DNA of 64,000 bases from UBA6663 sp044226485 (GCA_044226485.1 JBGAGY010000010.1:183334-247333); one strand, 5' to 3'; shown: positions 1-9,870, numbered from the stretch's first letter. The notes: generated by a model not told the origin, from the sequence alone. Numbers and translations are program-made.

Positions 1-230
1 CTGCTCCGGAGGACGTCGGACATTGAGAGGTGTCTCCGCCGCCCTGGCACCGGCTTCAGGCCGGGGCAGCGACGGGTAGGAAAATTCTATAGGTGACAGG
101 GGATTTTGCAAACGCTGGAACAAAAGCTGCGGGAAACCCGTCTTTCTTGAGTTGTGCCCAGCTCTTTCGAAACGGTGTCACAATTCAATCACGTTGCCTC
201 AGGTTGAGTGGGCGGCCAGGCCCGCTCGGG

Positions 231-236
231 TATACT
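231..236 (+). promoter_or_regulatory. Candidate leaderless -10 element before the Yip1-like gene
   Basis: TATACT ends exactly 7 nt before the ATG at 244, so transcription would start at or within a base or two of the start codon. No Shine-Dalgarno sequence is visible upstream, which fits leaderless translation. No convincing -35 box is seen at normal spacing: TTGAGT lies 21 bp upstream. The remaining upstream DNA (1-230) shows no gene I can support. Confidence 0.4.
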
Positions 237-243
237 CGAATTT

Positions 244-1023
244 ATGTCGGACGCTACCCTTCCTCTTGAACGCCCCCGTCGCTTTCATTTTGATTGGATC
301 TGGCCAAGCCTCCGCGGTCCGGGCGGCTTTTTCGCCCGATTGGCCGAGTATGAGGGCGGTGCCTGGCTGACACCTCTGCTCATTGCGGCAGTGTCGCTGG
401 GCGTCCGCGTGCTGGCCGAAGGCACGATCCAGACCCGGCTGAACGAGATGGCCGGCGGACCGGTTCCGCCGCCCGAATCGCAGTTCTGGACCCCCGATCA
501 ACTCAACTCGTGGATGCAGGCGCAGCAGCTTCAGCAGGGGCCGATGTTCGTGTACGGCTTCCCGTTCCTGGGTGCGCTGCTCGGCCTCGTCCTGGGCTGG
601 GTGCTGACCTTCGCCATTCTGCATCTGACCCTGACCCTGCTCGGCGGGCGCGGCAGCCTGCGGGCGATGATGAACGTGGCCGCGTGGGCCTGGCTGCCTC
701 TGGCGATCAGGGCCCTGGTCGTCGCCGCGGCTGTCTACTTCACCGGCCAGTTGATCAATGGCGTCGGGCTAAGCGGCTTCGCTCCGACCGGCGACACGGG
801 ATCCAGCGGCGCCTTCCTCACCGCCGTGCTGGCCCTGGTTGACATCTACTGGGTCTGGCATTTGATCCAGCTCGTCATCGGCAGCCATGCCGCAGTGCGC
901 CTGTCGCGCGGCAAGACCTGGGTCGGAGTCGTCCTGACTGCCGTGATCGTGCTGATGCTGCAGGCGCTGCCCGGATTCATCCAGTCTCAACTGGTCGGCT
1001 TCGAATTCATCCGCATGTTCTGA
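244..1023 (+). CDS. Yip1-family integral membrane protein
   Basis: The gene encodes 259 residues. After a short polar N-terminus there are about five hydrophobic segments, at roughly residues 42-62, 103-130, 148-175, 195-215 and 228-250. This pattern and the N-terminal sequence resemble the Yip1/YIPF-like bacterial membrane proteins, often found next to ABC transporter genes. No catalytic motif is visible. I chose the ATG at 244 because it sits just after a good -10 hexamer; an in-frame ATG at 208 would add a run unlike the family. The ABC ATPase gene starts 19 bp downstream, so the two are probably co-transcribed. A role in exporter assembly or membrane organisation is inference only. Confidence 0.6.
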   Translation: MSDATLPLERPRRFHFDWIWPSLRGPGGFFARLAEYEGGAWLTPLLIAAVSLGVRVLAEGTIQTRLNEMAGGPVPPPESQFWTPDQLNSWMQAQQLQQGPMFVYGFPFLGALLGLVLGWVLTFAILHLTLTLLGGRGSLRAMMNVAAWAWLPLAIRALVVAAAVYFTGQLINGVGLSGFAPTGDTGSSGAFLTAVLALVDIYWVWHLIQLVIGSHAAVRLSRGKTWVGVVLTAVIVLMLQALPGFIQSQLVGFEFIRMF

Positions 1024-1042
1024 GCGGATCAGGCCAGCCTGC

Positions 1043-1768
<726 letters not shown>

Positions 1769-1787
1769 TCGTTGTCAGAGAGTGAAC

Positions 1788-3587
1788 ATGAACTCCTCGT
1801 GGTTGTACCGCCCCGCACACAACGGACCTGCGTCTGTCCCGAGCCGATCGAGGCGCGGGGCGCTGACGACGTTGGTGCTGCTGGTCGCCTTGGTGTTTGG
1901 GCCGGCGGCCGCCGCTCTGGCGCAGACGCCGCCCAGCAATATCTCGTTTCAACCTGGCACGGTCAGCAACGCGACGAGCACCAGCATCCTGGTGTCTGCG
2001 GCGGGCTTGCAGACGGGTGCCCAGGTCGTGCTCGATAACTTCGGCGCGCTGGTGACGACGGCTGAAGGGGCAGGGCTGCGCGCCGAGATCCCGGCCGGCA
2101 TCCCGGCGGGCTCGTACACGGTGCGCGTCGTCAACCCTGACGGCGGTTCGGCGACGGCGGCAACGCCGCTCAACGTCCTCGGCCCGACGTCCACGCCGGC
2201 CCCCACAAACACGCCGGCGCCGACGGCCTTCGCCCGGCCGCAACTCGTGGTGCTCTCGTTCGGCGCCAGTTCGCCGCAGATCTCGCCAGACTCGAATCTC
2301 GACTTCGAGATGACGGTGCAGAACGCCGGCGGCAGCAACGCGACCAACATCGTCGCCGAGTTTGTAGCCGGCGACTTCCAACCGACCACGACCGGCGGCA
2401 TCCGCTCGCTGGGCGTGCTCGCCCCCGGCGCCTCGGTGCGCTTCTTCCAGCCGCTGTATGCCACGAAGGACCTGCGCGGTAAGCAAATCGCGGTGCAGGA
2501 AGTCAAGGTGAGCTACACCAACACCGACGGCACGACCTACTCCGACTCCTTCAGGCTGACGTTCCCGGTGGTGCAGCCGGTGAACGGCCCGGCTAAGCCG
2601 ACCGCCACCCCGACCACGGCCCCGATCGTGCGGCCGCAATTGCTCGTCACGGCATACCGCACGGACGTCAGCCAGCTCCAGCCGGGTTCGTCGTTCTCGC
2701 TCGAGCTCGACCTGCAAAACGTGGGCACCGGCCCGGCCCGGCGCGTGACGTTGATCGTCGGCGGCGGCGCCACGAGCGGGCAGCCCGGCGCGACCCAGGA
2801 TCCCAACAATCCGGGCGGCGTCACAGGCGGCGGCGGAGACTTCACCAATTTCGCGCCGCTCGGCGCCTCGAACGTGCAGTCGCTCGGCGACCTCGACCCC
2901 GGCGCCACGTTTGTGGCCCGTCAGCCTTTGATCGTCAACAGCACGACGGCAGCCGGCGCGTTCCCGATGAAACTGACCTTCATCTACATCGACGCTCAGG
3001 GCAAGTCTTACCAGGACGATCAGGTGATCACGATGCTGGTGTACAAGAGCCCGCAGGTCGAGGTCGCGTTCTCGCGCGATCCTGGCGTGATGATGGCCGG
3101 CCAGCCGAACGTCCTGCCGCTGCAGGTGACAAACCTGCGCAAGGACAGCACGATCCTGGGCAACATGCGCGTCGGCGTGGCCGAAGGCTCGGCCGTCACC
3201 GCGACGTTCGAGAACAACCAGGCCCTGATCGGCGCGCTCGAAGCCGGCGGCAGCTATCCGCTCGACGCCACGATCTACCCCGACACACCGGGCACGTTGC
3301 CGCTCGTGGTGACGATCAATTACACCGACGACTTCAACCAGCCTCAGACCATCACGGCGACACTCGACGTCGAGGTCATGGAAGCCCCGCCGGTCGACCC
3401 CAATTTCCCGCCGGATGGCCCCGTGGATCCCGTTATTCCAAACGCACAGGAATCGTTTACCGACATGCTGGTACGATTTTTGAAGGGCCTGTTGGGCCTG
3501 GGCAGCGGATTGCCGAACTCGGGCGGGGGCGGCGTCATTGATCAGCCGAGCCAGCCCGATGTGATTGTTGTGCCGCCCAAGGGCTGA
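1788..3587 (+). CDS. Secreted CARDB/IPT-domain protein
   Basis: The gene encodes 599 residues. A signal peptide with a basic start, a long hydrophobic core (LTTLVLLVALVFGPAAAALA) and an AQT cleavage site covers about residues 1-38. An IPT/TIG-like Ig domain follows, about residues 40-120. Then come Pro/Thr linkers (TPAPTNTPAPT and similar) and repeated CARDB-like modules beginning RPQLVV or RPQLLV, with the pattern FSLELDLQNVGTG. The tail is Gly/Pro-rich and hydrophilic. Such proteins are cell-surface adhesion or scaffold proteins. The ATG at 1788 gives an ideal signal peptide; the upstream in-frame ATGs at 1668 and 1758 would overlap the ATPase gene. It sits between the ATPase and signal peptidase genes of an exporter cluster and may be exported or matured by them (inference). 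Confidence 0.75.
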   Translation: MNSSWLYRPAHNGPASVPSRSRRGALTTLVLLVALVFGPAAAALAQTPPSNISFQPGTVSNATSTSILVSAAGLQTGAQVVLDNFGALVTTAEGAGLRAEIPAGIPAGSYTVRVVNPDGGSATAATPLNVLGPTSTPAPTNTPAPTAFARPQLVVLSFGASSPQISPDSNLDFEMTVQNAGGSNATNIVAEFVAGDFQPTTTGGIRSLGVLAPGASVRFFQPLYATKDLRGKQIAVQEVKVSYTNTDGTTYSDSFRLTFPVVQPVNGPAKPTATPTTAPIVRPQLLVTAYRTDVSQLQPGSSFSLELDLQNVGTGPARRVTLIVGGGATSGQPGATQDPNNPGGVTGGGGDFTNFAPLGASNVQSLGDLDPGATFVARQPLIVNSTTAAGAFPMKLTFIYIDAQGKSYQDDQVITMLVYKSPQVEVAFSRDPGVMMAGQPNVLPLQVTNLRKDSTILGNMRVGVAEGSAVTATFENNQALIGALEAGGSYPLDATIYPDTPGTLPLVVTINYTDDFNQPQTITATLDVEVMEAPPVDPNFPPDGPVDPVIPNAQESFTDMLVRFLKGLLGLGSGLPNSGGGGVIDQPSQPDVIVVPPKG

Positions 3588-3612
3588 TGCTGCGAAGGCA
3601 AGGACGTAACGG

Positions 3613-4317
3613 ATGTTGAACGATCCACAAGAACCAACCGAGGCGGCTCGCACGCCTGAGCCGTCCGTGCCCACTCCGGAGGTCGCGCCAGTGCCGGCCC
3701 CGGCGGGCCCGAAGGCGCGCACCTGGGTCCGCGAGATCGCGACCACGCTGGTCGAGGCGGCGGCCCTCTATCTCCTGCTGGCGCTCATGTTCGGGCGTTT
3801 CGAGATCAAGCAGGTGAGCATGGAGCCGACGTTTCATGAGGGCCAGTATGTGCTCGTGAACCGGCTTGGCACCTGGGCCGACTGGGTTCTGGTCAAGGGT
3901 TCGCAGGCCGTCGACGCCCTTGGGGCCCAGCCAGCTTACGCCACAGATGGCTCGCCGATTGCGCCGCGCTTCGGCCCGCGTCGCGGCCAGGTGGTGGTGC
4001 TCTATCGGGCCGGCATCAACGAGGATGCCCTGATCAAGCGTGTCGTCGGGCTTCCAGGCGAGACGGTCGAGGTCCACGACGGCGCCGTGTGGATCAATGG
4101 CCAGCAGCTCGACGAGCCCTACCTGAACGGCGTTCGCACCGATCGCTGCGACGCGGTCTGTTCGATCACGCTCACGGCGAACCAATACTTCGTCATGGGC
4201 GACAACCGCCCGCACAGCAACGACAGCCGCTCGTTCGGCCCGATCACGGCCGATCAGATCGTCGGCGAGGTCGTGCTGCGGTATCTGCCGCTGGATAAGG
4301 TGACGTTTTACCCGTAG
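3613..4317 (+). CDS. lepB: Signal peptidase I (S26 family)
   Basis: This 234-residue membrane-anchored serine protease cleaves signal peptides. A Pro-rich cytoplasmic N-terminus (about 36 residues) precedes one transmembrane helix at about 42-61. The catalytic Ser69 is in SMEPTF, and the general-base Lys142 is in LIKRVVGLPGE. Box E (GDNRPHSNDSRSFGPI) follows and the C-terminus is short. All catalytic elements are present. It lies 25 bp after the CARDB protein gene and before an ABC permease, so it may be the signal peptidase dedicated to this surface-protein cluster, though a housekeeping role is equally possible. The Pro/Ala-rich N-terminal extension is longer than in many bacterial homologues. 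Confidence 0.93.
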   Translation: MLNDPQEPTEAARTPEPSVPTPEVAPVPAPAGPKARTWVREIATTLVEAAALYLLLALMFGRFEIKQVSMEPTFHEGQYVLVNRLGTWADWVLVKGSQAVDALGAQPAYATDGSPIAPRFGPRRGQVVVLYRAGINEDALIKRVVGLPGETVEVHDGAVWINGQQLDEPYLNGVRTDRCDAVCSITLTANQYFVMGDNRPHSNDSRSFGPITADQIVGEVVLRYLPLDKVTFYP

Positions 4318-4330
4318 GCCACGGACGGCT

Positions 4331-4407
4331 GACCGCAGACGTCGCGTCCCCGGCGCACCGAGGTCGTCAAGGAATAAGCAGACCTCAGCGGTCCGCCGTC
4401 TGCGGTC
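4331..4407. repeat. Word-built inverted repeat (GACCGCAGACG family)
   Basis: The gap between lepB and the permease gene contains GACCGCAGACG (4331-4341) and its exact reverse complement CGTCTGCGGTC (4397-4407). These are embedded in longer related words such as GTCCGCCGTCTGCGGTC. The same vocabulary recurs at 36577-36674, in the second exporter operon. There is no T-tract, so it is not an obvious intrinsic terminator. Confidence 0.6.
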
Positions 4408-4425
4408 TACGGTCTCTTGAAAGCC

Positions 4426-5775
4426 ATGCGCATCATTGACCTGCTCGCCCTGATCGCCGAGAACCTGGGTCGTCGAAAGGCCCGCGTCGCGCTGACGGCC
4501 ATTGGTGTGGTCATCGGCACGGCGGCCGTCGTCGTGCTGGTGTCGCTGGGCATCGGCTTGCAGCAGAGCTTCAACGAGGGTCTGCAAGGCATCGCCGACC
4601 TGCGCCAGATCGACGTGTATCCCCAGTACAACATGGGCGGCATGGGCGGGGTGGTGGTCAACGGCGGGGGCGGCGGTGGGGGCGAAATGCCGACGCCGGT
4701 GCCGATCACGCCGAACGTCATTCGCGACATCAAGGCCCTGGCCGGCGTCGAGACGGTCGTCGCGCGCGACAACATCCAGGGCGAGGCCTTCCTGGAAACC
4801 GGTCGGCTCCAGGCCTACCCGTACCTGATCGGTGTCGACGCCCCCGACCTCAACATCATGGGCATCGAGGTGCTGACCGGCACGACCGAGCTCAAGCGCG
4901 GTGAGATCATCCTCGGCGGCGAATTCGTCAACACCGGGTTCATGGATCCGAAGACCGGCCCGGTCTTTGACCCGAACACAGGAATGCCGATCGCGGATCC
5001 GCCGGATGTCTACGGCAAGCCGATCCGGCTCGTCATCGCGAAATACACGACAGATGGCCTGCGCGTCACGCGCACCATTTCACTGCGTGTGGTGGGCATC
5101 ACGCTCAAGAAGGGCGGCGAGTCGGACTACGCCGTCTACATGAACCTCGACGAGATGGCCGCCTTGAACCAGTGGTTGACCGGGAAGCGGGTCAATCGCG
5201 ACAAAGACGGGTTCCCGCAGCTTTTGGTGCGCGCGCTCGATCAGAACAAGGTGCTCGACATCGCCAAGTCCATCACGGACATGGGCTTTCAGGCCTCGAG
5301 CGCGCAGCAATACATCCAGCCGCTCAACAACTTCTATCTTGTGCTGCAGGTGATCTTCGGCGGCGTGGGCGCCATCGCGCTGCTGGTGGCCGCGATCGGC
5401 ATCGCCAACACGATGACGATGGCCATCCTCGAACGCACGCGCGAGATCGGGTTGATGAAGGCGGTGGGGGCGACCAACCGCGATGTGCTCGGCATCTTCC
5501 TGGGGGAGGCGGCCGGCATCGGATTCGTCGGCGGGCTGGGCGGCGTGTCGCTGGGTTGGGTGGCCGGCTACCTGATGAACCTGCTCGCCGTCGTGTACTT
5601 CTCGAACAGCAGCAGCGGCTTCGGCTTCTCGGGAACGAGTTCGGCCGTGGTGACGCCGGCCTGGCTCGTGATCGGTTCTCTGGTTTTCGCCACGTTCATC
5701 GGGCTGCTCTCGGGCCTTTACCCCGCCCTCCGCGCCGCGACGCTGGTGCCGGTGATTGCGCTCAAGACGGAATAA
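4426..5775 (+). CDS. ABC transporter permease, MacB/FtsX family
   Basis: The gene encodes 449 residues. An N-terminal membrane helix (VALTAIGVVIGTAAVVVLVSLG, about 22-45) is followed by a large extracytoplasmic MacB_PCD-type domain. The C-terminal FtsX domain has three helices (about 305-330, 360-385 and 410-435) and the conserved motif ERTREIGLMKAVGATNRDV. This is the MacB topology. A run of Gly (MGGMGGVVVNGGGGGGGE) near residue 70 makes an unusual flexible insert. I start at the ATG at 4426 rather than the TTG at 4417. It probably works with the ATPase at 1043. No membrane-fusion protein accompanies it, as expected for monoderm-like exporters. The last 14 bp overlap the convergent EcfT gene. 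Confidence 0.88.
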   Translation: MRIIDLLALIAENLGRRKARVALTAIGVVIGTAAVVVLVSLGIGLQQSFNEGLQGIADLRQIDVYPQYNMGGMGGVVVNGGGGGGGEMPTPVPITPNVIRDIKALAGVETVVARDNIQGEAFLETGRLQAYPYLIGVDAPDLNIMGIEVLTGTTELKRGEIILGGEFVNTGFMDPKTGPVFDPNTGMPIADPPDVYGKPIRLVIAKYTTDGLRVTRTISLRVVGITLKKGGESDYAVYMNLDEMAALNQWLTGKRVNRDKDGFPQLLVRALDQNKVLDIAKSITDMGFQASSAQQYIQPLNNFYLVLQVIFGGVGAIALLVAAIGIANTMTMAILERTREIGLMKAVGATNRDVLGIFLGEAAGIGFVGGLGGVSLGWVAGYLMNLLAVVYFSNSSSGFGFSGTSSAVVTPAWLVIGSLVFATFIGLLSGLYPALRAATLVPVIALKTE

Positions 5776-6625
5776 GGATGGCACAACAAAAGAGGGGCCG
5801 TGGCCTGGTCAATACCCAGGCCACGTCGTTGGCCAGCACCGTGCTGCCTACGACGATGACGATCGCCAGCGCGATAAAGATGTAGTCACGCGTGGCGTAG
5901 GTGAGGCGGCCCGACCAGGTGCGTGGATGCGTGCCGAAGGCGCGTAGATCCATGGCGTCGACGATCTCTTCGCCGCCCACGATCGCGTGAACGACCACCG
6001 GAACCACAAGCGGCGCCAGTTTGCGCAGACGCTCGAAGAGGCCGCCGCGCAGGCGCTCGAGCTCGAAGCCGCGCGCCCGCTGCGCATCCATCGTCGCCCC
6101 GAAATCACGCCCTAATGTCGGGACCAACCGGAAGGCGAGGTCGATGGAGTAGGCGGGCTTGTCCGGTATCCCGAACTGCCGAAACGAGATCCCGTACTGC
6201 ATCGGCGAAAACGTGAAAGGGATCGGGATCGCCATCAGCGACATGCCCAACATGCGCAGCAACTGAGCGACCAGGAACCACAGCCTCGGCTCGGTGATTC
6301 GCACCCAACCGAACTCGATGAGCGCCGGAGACGCCGTGTCGTTGCGGACGGCGGTCGGGCCGCCGCGCGCGCCGAGGATCGTGTTCGCGATGACGATCAG
6401 GGTCACAAAGACCAGGATGAACAGCCACACCCGGCGGACATCGGCCCACTCGATCCGCGCCAGCAAATACAGCGCCAGCGCGAAGCCGAACAACGGCACC
6501 ACGACCCGCAGATCCCACAGCTGCGTGAACGACACGATCATGGCGGCCAGCATGATCAGACGTGCGCGCGGATCCAGGCGCTGGATGATGGTGTCGCGCA
6601 GGCGGTATTTCCAGGTGACGAGCAT
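5762..6625 (-). CDS. ecfT: ECF transporter transmembrane component (EcfT)
   Basis: This 287-residue membrane protein is the EcfT scaffold that couples the ATPases to the substrate-binding S component. The N-terminal half has several hydrophobic helices, for example LIMLAAMIVSFTQLWDLRVVVPLFGFALALYLL in positions about 22-55. The C-terminal half has the two coupling motifs typical of the family: an Ala-Arg-Gly in DAQRARGFELERL and a second one in DAMDLRAFG. It ends an apparent five-gene minus-strand operon after two SAM adenosyltransferases, EcfA and the S component. The substrate must be inferred from the S component and neighbours. Confidence 0.85.
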   Translation of the reverse strand: MLVTWKYRLRDTIIQRLDPRARLIMLAAMIVSFTQLWDLRVVVPLFGFALALYLLARIEWADVRRVWLFILVFVTLIVIANTILGARGGPTAVRNDTASPALIEFGWVRITEPRLWFLVAQLLRMLGMSLMAIPIPFTFSPMQYGISFRQFGIPDKPAYSIDLAFRLVPTLGRDFGATMDAQRARGFELERLRGGLFERLRKLAPLVVPVVVHAIVGGEEIVDAMDLRAFGTHPRTWSGRLTYATRDYIFIALAIVIVVGSTVLANDVAWVLTRPRPLFCCAILIPS

Positions 6626-6658
6626 GGGCAGGGGTCCTTGAAGTGTCTGAAACGATGA

Positions 6659-6741
6659 GGCGTCAGGTCTCAGGCGTCGGGCGTCGGTGACGCTGCCGCG
6701 CGAAATCGCGTGGCGTGAGCTGACGCCTGAGACCTGACGCC
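6659..6741. repeat. Perfect 20-bp word palindrome between ecfT and the S-component gene
   Basis: GGCGTCAGGTCTCAGGCGTC at 6659-6678 is exactly complementary to 6722-6741. The spacer has further GCGTC/GACGC words and an inner GCGCGAAATCGCG. It fills the 122-bp gap between two co-directional ECF genes. A single-sided GCCTGACGCCTGACG tract recurs near 13909. No T-run follows it in the direction of transcription. Confidence 0.75.
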
Positions 6742-6747
6742 TGACGC

Positions 6748-7305
6748 CTACCTCCCCTGTCTTGCCGCGATCTGCTGATACGCGATCATGAGGATCGGCA
6801 GCAGGATGATGATCACGACGGCGTTGCCGAGGAAGGCCGGCGTGAAGTAGCCGCCCAGGGCGGTGCCCATGTCGATGCCGCTGACGACGATCTCGGTCAG
6901 CGAAGCGAAGAGCATGCCGACCGCCGCGCCGATCAGGCCTGCGCCGATGCCCAGACCGAGGTCACGGCCCTTGTTGTAGCTCATCAGCATGCCGGCCACC
7001 AGGCCCGGGATCAGGCCCATCAGCCCGTTGCCGACGCTCCAGTTCCAGTACAGGCCCCAGCCGGTGAGGGCGTCACCGACGGTGTTGCCCACGATGCCGG
7101 CGATCAGGCCGACCCACGGCCCGTAGACGACGCTGAACAGCATTAACACCGCCACGGCGGGGCGGAACGTGACGTTGCCGGCGGCCGGGAGCGGGAAGAT
7201 GTTCGTGGCCCACGAGAGCAGGCCGTAGAGCGCGGCGCCGATGGCGGCGTAGACGACTTCACGCGTGCCGAAGGCCCAGATGCTGCGCTTGCCAGTGGAA
7301 TTCAT
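6748..7305 (-). CDS. ECF transporter substrate-binding (S) component
   Basis: The gene encodes 185 residues with about six hydrophobic helices and very few charged residues, typical of ECF S components. The pattern includes RPAVAVLMLFSVVYGPWVG and a Gly/Asn-rich loop (GNTVGDALTGWG). Substrate specificity cannot be read from the sequence. A strong Shine-Dalgarno (GAGGAGG) precedes the ATG. The gene lies between EcfA and EcfT with two SAM hydroxide adenosyltransferases upstream, so a purine- or methionine-related compound is one hypothesis. Vitamins such as thiamine or its precursors are an alternative. Confidence 0.72.
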   Translation of the reverse strand: MNSTGKRSIWAFGTREVVYAAIGAALYGLLSWATNIFPLPAAGNVTFRPAVAVLMLFSVVYGPWVGLIAGIVGNTVGDALTGWGLYWNWSVGNGLMGLIPGLVAGMLMSYNKGRDLGLGIGAGLIGAAVGMLFASLTEIVVSGIDMGTALGGYFTPAFLGNAVVIIILLPILMIAYQQIAARQGR

Positions 7306-7359
7306 GATGCCTCCTCAATGAATGAACACGAATCGGATGAGCCGATGAAGGGGTCGACG

Positions 7360-8997
7360 TCACTCGATAGGCGCCTCCTCCTGGGCGGCCAGGTCCTCGA
7401 TGCGCAGGAACCGTCCGGTGCGTGGCAGGCGACGCAGGTTCTCGCGCAGCAGCGTGGTCGGGACGACCCTGCAACGCGAAAGCAAGTCTTCGTCTGCGAG
7501 CACTGTCTCGGGTGGGCCGTCGGCGGCGATGCGGCCCTGCGACATCAGGATGACGCGGGTCGCAAAGATGACAGCCAGGTCGACGTCGTGTGTGATGAAG
7601 ATGAAGGCGTCGAACCGGCTGTCCAGATCGGCCGCTTGCATCAGGCCGTCCATAAAACTCATGTAGTTGAAGAAGTCCTGCCCGGCCGTGGGCTCGTCGA
7701 GGGCCAGGATGCGCGAGCGCATGGCCGCCACGCAGGCGATGGTCACGCGCTTTTGCTGGCCGAACGAGAGGGCCAATGGCGGCAAGGACCCGGCGTCGGG
7801 CAGGTTGACCAGACGCAGCGCCTCAGTGCTCGACGCTTCGATCTCGACCGGCTTGAAACCCAGATTGCGCGGACCGAAGGCGAGTTCTTCCGACACCGTC
7901 GGGGCGAAGAGCATCTGCGTCGGGCTCTGGAAGGCGTAGCCGACCGTCTGCGCCACCTGGGCCACCGATTGCTGGGCCGTCGGCTTCCCGCCGATCAGCA
8001 CCTTGCCGGAGCGCGGCTTGACCAGGCCGATGGCATGCTTGACGAGCGTGCTCTTGCCTGTGCCGTTCGGGCCGAGCAGGGCGACGCGCTCGCCCGCGCG
8101 GATCTCGAGGCTGATGTCATGCAGGATCTCGGGGCCGTCGCCATAGCCAAAATGGACGTTCGCGAACGAGATCAAAGGCTCGCCGGTTGGCTGGCTGCGC
8201 GGTGTCGGTGGCGCCGCCGGGCGGCCCTCGGTCCGCAGGCGGTCGAGCACGACGGCCGCCGGGAGCTTGACGCGCCGCCAATCGACGGCGGCGGTCAGGC
8301 CGTCGGGCGCGCCGAGGTAGCGGACCTCGCCGGCTTCCATGTACAGCACGCGATCGGGCCGCGCCGCCAGCGCATCTTCGACGCGGTGCTCGACCAGCAC
8401 GATGGTCGTGCCTTGATCGCAAAGGTGTCTGAAAAGCGCCAGCGCTTCCTGGGCCGAGGCCGGGTCGAGCGAGGCGAGCGGCTCGTCGAGCAGCAGGATC
8501 GAAGGCTCAAGGGCGAGCGCCCCGGCGAGCGCGATCTTCTGCTTCTCGCCGCCGGAGAGCGCAAACGTCTCACGCTCACGCAGTCGCTCGATCCCAAGTC
8601 GTTGCAGGGTGCGCGTCACGCGCTCCTGCACGTCAGCGATCGGCAGGCCAAGGTTCTCGGGGCCGAAGGCGACCTCGGCATGCACGTACGCGCCAAGGAT
8701 CTGTTTCTCAGGGTCCTGCAAAAGCGTGCCGATGGTCTGGGCCAGCTTGCTGAGCTTGACGGTGCGGACCTCGTCTCCGTACACGCGCACGCTGCCGGTG
8801 AGCGTTCCGCCATAGCTGCGCGGGATCAGGCCGTTGATGCAGCGGATCAGTGTGGACTTGCCGCAGCCGCTGGCGCCGGCCACGAGCAACAGCTCGCCCG
8901 GCTGGACGCTGACCGAGACGTTCTTCAAGGCCAGACCCGGTCGGGTCCGATACTCGAAAGAAACGTCCTCGAGGACGAGGGGCAGGGAAGAAGACAT
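7360..8997 (-). CDS. ECF transporter ATPase with two fused ABC domains (EcfA-EcfA')
   Basis: The gene encodes 545 residues with two complete ABC ATPase domains in one chain. Domain 1 has Walker A GASGCGKST near residue 40, signature LSGGEKQK and Walker B ILLLDEPLASLD. Domain 2 has Walker A GPNGTGKST near residue 300, a degenerate signature (LSFGQQKR) and ILALDEPTAGQD. Fused A subunits are known for dedicated (group I-like) ECF systems. The fusion replaces the separate EcfA1 and EcfA2 proteins. It is the third gene of the operon running from 10664 down to 5762; the 66-bp gap upstream carries a word repeat. Confidence 0.9.
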   Translation of the reverse strand: MSSSLPLVLEDVSFEYRTRPGLALKNVSVSVQPGELLLVAGASGCGKSTLIRCINGLIPRSYGGTLTGSVRVYGDEVRTVKLSKLAQTIGTLLQDPEKQILGAYVHAEVAFGPENLGLPIADVQERVTRTLQRLGIERLRERETFALSGGEKQKIALAGALALEPSILLLDEPLASLDPASAQEALALFRHLCDQGTTIVLVEHRVEDALAARPDRVLYMEAGEVRYLGAPDGLTAAVDWRRVKLPAAVVLDRLRTEGRPAAPPTPRSQPTGEPLISFANVHFGYGDGPEILHDISLEIRAGERVALLGPNGTGKSTLVKHAIGLVKPRSGKVLIGGKPTAQQSVAQVAQTVGYAFQSPTQMLFAPTVSEELAFGPRNLGFKPVEIEASSTEALRLVNLPDAGSLPPLALSFGQQKRVTIACVAAMRSRILALDEPTAGQDFFNYMSFMDGLMQAADLDSRFDAFIFITHDVDLAVIFATRVILMSQGRIAADGPPETVLADEDLLSRCRVVPTTLLRENLRRLPRTGRFLRIEDLAAQEEAPIE

Positions 8998-9020
8998 GGC
9001 GCACTCGATGGTTGATGGGC

Positions 9021-9076
9021 GATGGCTGAGGATTGATGGGAGGCCATCAACGCTCGGCCAGCATCAATCAGCCATC
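9021..9076. repeat. Imperfect palindrome of GATGG/TTGATG words
   Basis: GATGGCTGAGGATTGATG (9021-9038) pairs with CATCAATCAGCCATC (9062-9076) with a 3-nt bulge. More GATGGGCGATGG words surround it. The right arm runs into the last codons and stop codon of the SAM adenosyltransferase gene ending at 9064. The same vocabulary recurs at 19300-19376. Confidence 0.6.
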
Positions 9077-9870
9077 ACCTCCACCGGATCCCCGACCTTG
9101 ACTTGAAGCCGATCCCCGGCGTGGCCGTTGACCTCGGCGACGATCAGTTCGTCGTCGCTGCCGATCAGGGCGACGAGCTCGCCTGGGGCGCGGTCGCCGA
9201 ACGTGCGCACCAGCCCTGTGACCTCCACACCGGCCAGTCGGACCCGCAACGACGCGAAGTCTTTGCCCAGGGCCTCGAGATCCGGCGCGCTGATGTTTGT
9301 GAAGATGTTGCCGAAGTGCTTGACGACGAAAGACACTTCGCCGGTCAGGCCTTGATCGGTGCGCTGCGGGCGTGCGAACGGGATTCGAACCGGGTCGTCG
9401 ATGTGGGTGCCGATCGCCTCGAACGGGACGCCGTTGGCGAGATGGGCAGCCACCGGCGCGAAGATGTCTCGGCCGTGGAAGACGTTGCTGATGCGCGGGC
9501 GCCAGTATTCGCGCTTGTCGAGGACGACGAAGCGCGGAGTGTGCCCATCAGCCTCCGCGCGCTCGATCGCCAGGCTCAGGGCGCCATTGTCGGGGCCGAC
9601 GAATGTCTGCGAGCCGAGCTGGGCGGCTATCGGCCGACGTGTCGTGCCGACGCCGGGGTCGACCACGAAGATATGGATCGTTCCGCCCGGGAAGTAGAAG
9701 GGGGATCGCCCGAGGGTGCCGGCCGCTTCGCGCACGTTCTGGGCCGAGATGGTATGTGTGATGTCGACCATGTGCACGTTCGATGCGATGCCCAGAATGG
9801 TGGCCTTCATCTCCGAGACGGCCACGCCGCTCGGGCCAAAGTCCGTCAACAGTGTGATGATCCTGCTCAT
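9064..9870 (-). CDS. SAM hydroxide adenosyltransferase (SAM hydrolase, DUF62 family), copy 2
   Basis: This 268-residue protein belongs to the family that converts S-adenosylmethionine plus water to adenosine and methionine, related to fluorinases and chlorinases. Signature stretches are TLLTDFGPSG at the N-terminus, MVDITHTI, VVDPGVGTTRRP, FVGPDNGALS and VFHGRDIFAPVAAHL, with a C-terminal beta-barrel-like domain ending GDPVEVMAD. The conserved Asp/Arg/His-containing motifs are intact, and I see nothing that marks it as a halogenase. It overlaps the upstream paralogue by 4 bp (ATGA) and is followed by the ECF transporter genes, which suggests salvage of adenosine or methionine compounds (inference). 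Confidence 0.88.
   Translation of the reverse strand: MSRIITLLTDFGPSGVAVSEMKATILGIASNVHMVDITHTISAQNVREAAGTLGRSPFYFPGGTIHIFVVDPGVGTTRRPIAAQLGSQTFVGPDNGALSLAIERAEADGHTPRFVVLDKREYWRPRISNVFHGRDIFAPVAAHLANGVPFEAIGTHIDDPVRIPFARPQRTDQGLTGEVSFVVKHFGNIFTNISAPDLEALGKDFASLRVRLAGVEVTGLVRTFGDRAPGELVALIGSDDELIVAEVNGHAGDRLQVKVGDPVEVMAD

Noticed and set aside
7318..9015. A 565-codon plus-strand frame across the ECF ATPase gene
   Set aside because: It is the complement of a two-domain ATPase with intact Walker motifs; its own translation has no recognisable motif.
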